DNA from: an uncultured Bacteroidales bacterium
Lineage (GTDB): Bacteria > Bacteroidota > Bacteroidia > Bacteroidales > Paludibacteraceae
Direction: 5' to 3'
NCBI GenBank assembly: GCA_937885465.1
Contig: CAKZZM010000059.1
Coordinates: forward strand, 1 to 5,338
Length of the DNA: 5,338 nt
The position numbers were made by a program, and so were the translations under genes. Within the stretch, counting starts at the first letter, position 1; every line of letters begins with the position of its first letter. A model generated the notes under the pieces. The model was not told the origin of the DNA and did not search any database. It worked only from the letters and a program-made list of their open reading frames with translations. Positions 5,185 through 5,338 of the stretch are shown here, piece by piece.

Positions 5185-5216
5185 AAAAGTCAAGAAAACA
5201 TTGTTTCTTAACTTTT
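5185..5216 (-). terminator. Weak terminator-like hairpin downstream of tRNA-Arg
   Basis: Arms at 5185-5197 and 5204-5216 are complementary over 13 positions with one mismatch that becomes a G-U pair on the minus strand. On that strand the second arm ends in a run of U. It lies about 70 bp past the tRNA-Arg 3' end and could end that transcript. The stem is mostly A-T, so strength is doubtful. Confidence 0.35.
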
Positions 5217-5219
5217 AGT

Positions 5220-5268
5220 ACATCGTGATTTACAAAGAGTTACATCGTTTTCACTTAACAAACATCGT
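5220..5268. repeat. Three spaced ACATCGT repeats beside the right att site
   Basis: ACATCGT occurs at 5220-5226, 5242-5248 and 5262-5268, all in one orientation with start-to-start spacing of 22 and 20 bp, about two helical turns. The array lies within 65 bp of the tRNA 3' end, inside the element. Such phasing suits cooperative protein binding, for example by an excisionase or integrase; this role is inferred. Confidence 0.45.
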
Positions 5269-5284
5269 TGTTTTGTTCCGTTAG

Positions 5285-5338
5285 TGATCCGGTTGGGATT
5301 CGAACCCAAGACCCACAGCTTAGAAGGCTGTTGCTCTA
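5285..5338 (-). tRNA. tRNA-Arg (anticodon UCU), partial at window edge
   Basis: The minus strand holds the tRNA from about position 20 to the discriminator base. Visible parts: D-stem 3' strand GAGC, anticodon stem ACAGC/GCTGT (five pairs), loop CTTCTAA with anticodon TCT (5324-5322), which reads AGA; variable loop GGGTC; T-arm TTGGG-TTCGAAT-CCCAA; acceptor 3' strand CCGGATC; discriminator A at 5285. CCA is not encoded. The acceptor 5' strand and most of the D-arm lie beyond the right edge. Its 3' part is the right att repeat, so the element has rebuilt an intact gene end. Confidence 0.93.

Larger units (their letters stand above)
3390..5326. mobile_element. Roughly 1.9-kb tRNA-Arg-integrated mini-island (decayed)
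   Basis: A 43-bp direct repeat bounds the segment: 3390-3432 and 5284-5326, 34 identical bases, one mismatch (A3424/G5318), then 8 identical bases. The right copy is the 3' part of a tRNA-Arg gene and the left copy is an orphan fragment, the standard result of site-specific integration into a tRNA 3' end. Inside are GTGCGT-type repeats near both ends, a broken integrase-like start, a toxin-antitoxin pair, a small coiled-coil protein gene and AT-rich non-coding DNA. Base composition is visibly more AT-rich than the flanking pgk and DUF4270 genes. No full integrase or conjugation gene is present. Alternative explanation: a partial tRNA duplication with unrelated genes between, which would not explain the internal repeats. 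Confidence 0.8.

Noticed and set aside
5178..5228. 16-codon + strand ORF (MQKKSRKHCFLTFSTS) after a TACTTTTG motif at 5139
   Set aside because: Very short, overlaps the hairpin 5185-5216, and the -33 element has no suitable spacing.

Overview
The window looks like a chromosomal segment of a member of the Bacteroidota, probably Bacteroidales. Three things suggest this: the protein families present (a DUF4270 lipoprotein, a DUF3127 SSB-like protein, a Bacteroidales-type toxin/XRE pair), starts without Shine-Dalgarno sequences, and promoters of the Bacteroides TTG / TAnnTTTG type. The species cannot be told from this sequence.

Left part (1-3356), core chromosome. A DUF4270 exported lipoprotein gene runs on the + strand from the left edge to 1588. 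Its start region is packed with short repeats and hairpins. It converges on a minus-strand pair, pgk (phosphoglycerate kinase, glycolysis) followed after 24 bp by a DUF3127 protein with an OB-fold-like domain and an SSB-like acidic tail. The two are probably co-transcribed.

Right part (3390-5326), a small AT-rich genomic island. A 43-bp direct repeat (one mismatch) flanks it. The right copy is the 3' part of a tRNA-Arg(UCU) gene that runs off the right edge. The left copy is an orphan tRNA 3' fragment lying 33 bp upstream of pgk. The repeat runs exactly from the anticodon loop to the tRNA 3' end, the footprint of an anticodon-loop-targeting tyrosine integrase. Just inside both ends are copies of a GTGCGT-type repeat that look like integrase arm sites. 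Next to the right one is a broken ORF starting MAKLTLYLD, which resembles the N-terminus of Bacteroidota tyrosine integrases. No intact integrase is visible, so the element appears decayed or dependent on a helper.

Cargo, all on the minus strand: a two-gene module with toxin-first order and ATGA overlap (putative RelE/HigB-like toxin, then XRE antitoxin), whose promoter is overlapped by an imperfect inverted repeat that could be the antitoxin operator; and a small protein with a possible membrane anchor and a clear C-terminal coiled coil, preceded by two promoter-like sequences. Taken together this reads as a roughly 1.9-kb toxin-antitoxin island inserted between tRNA-Arg and pgk, with its own integrase eroded and the addiction module kept.
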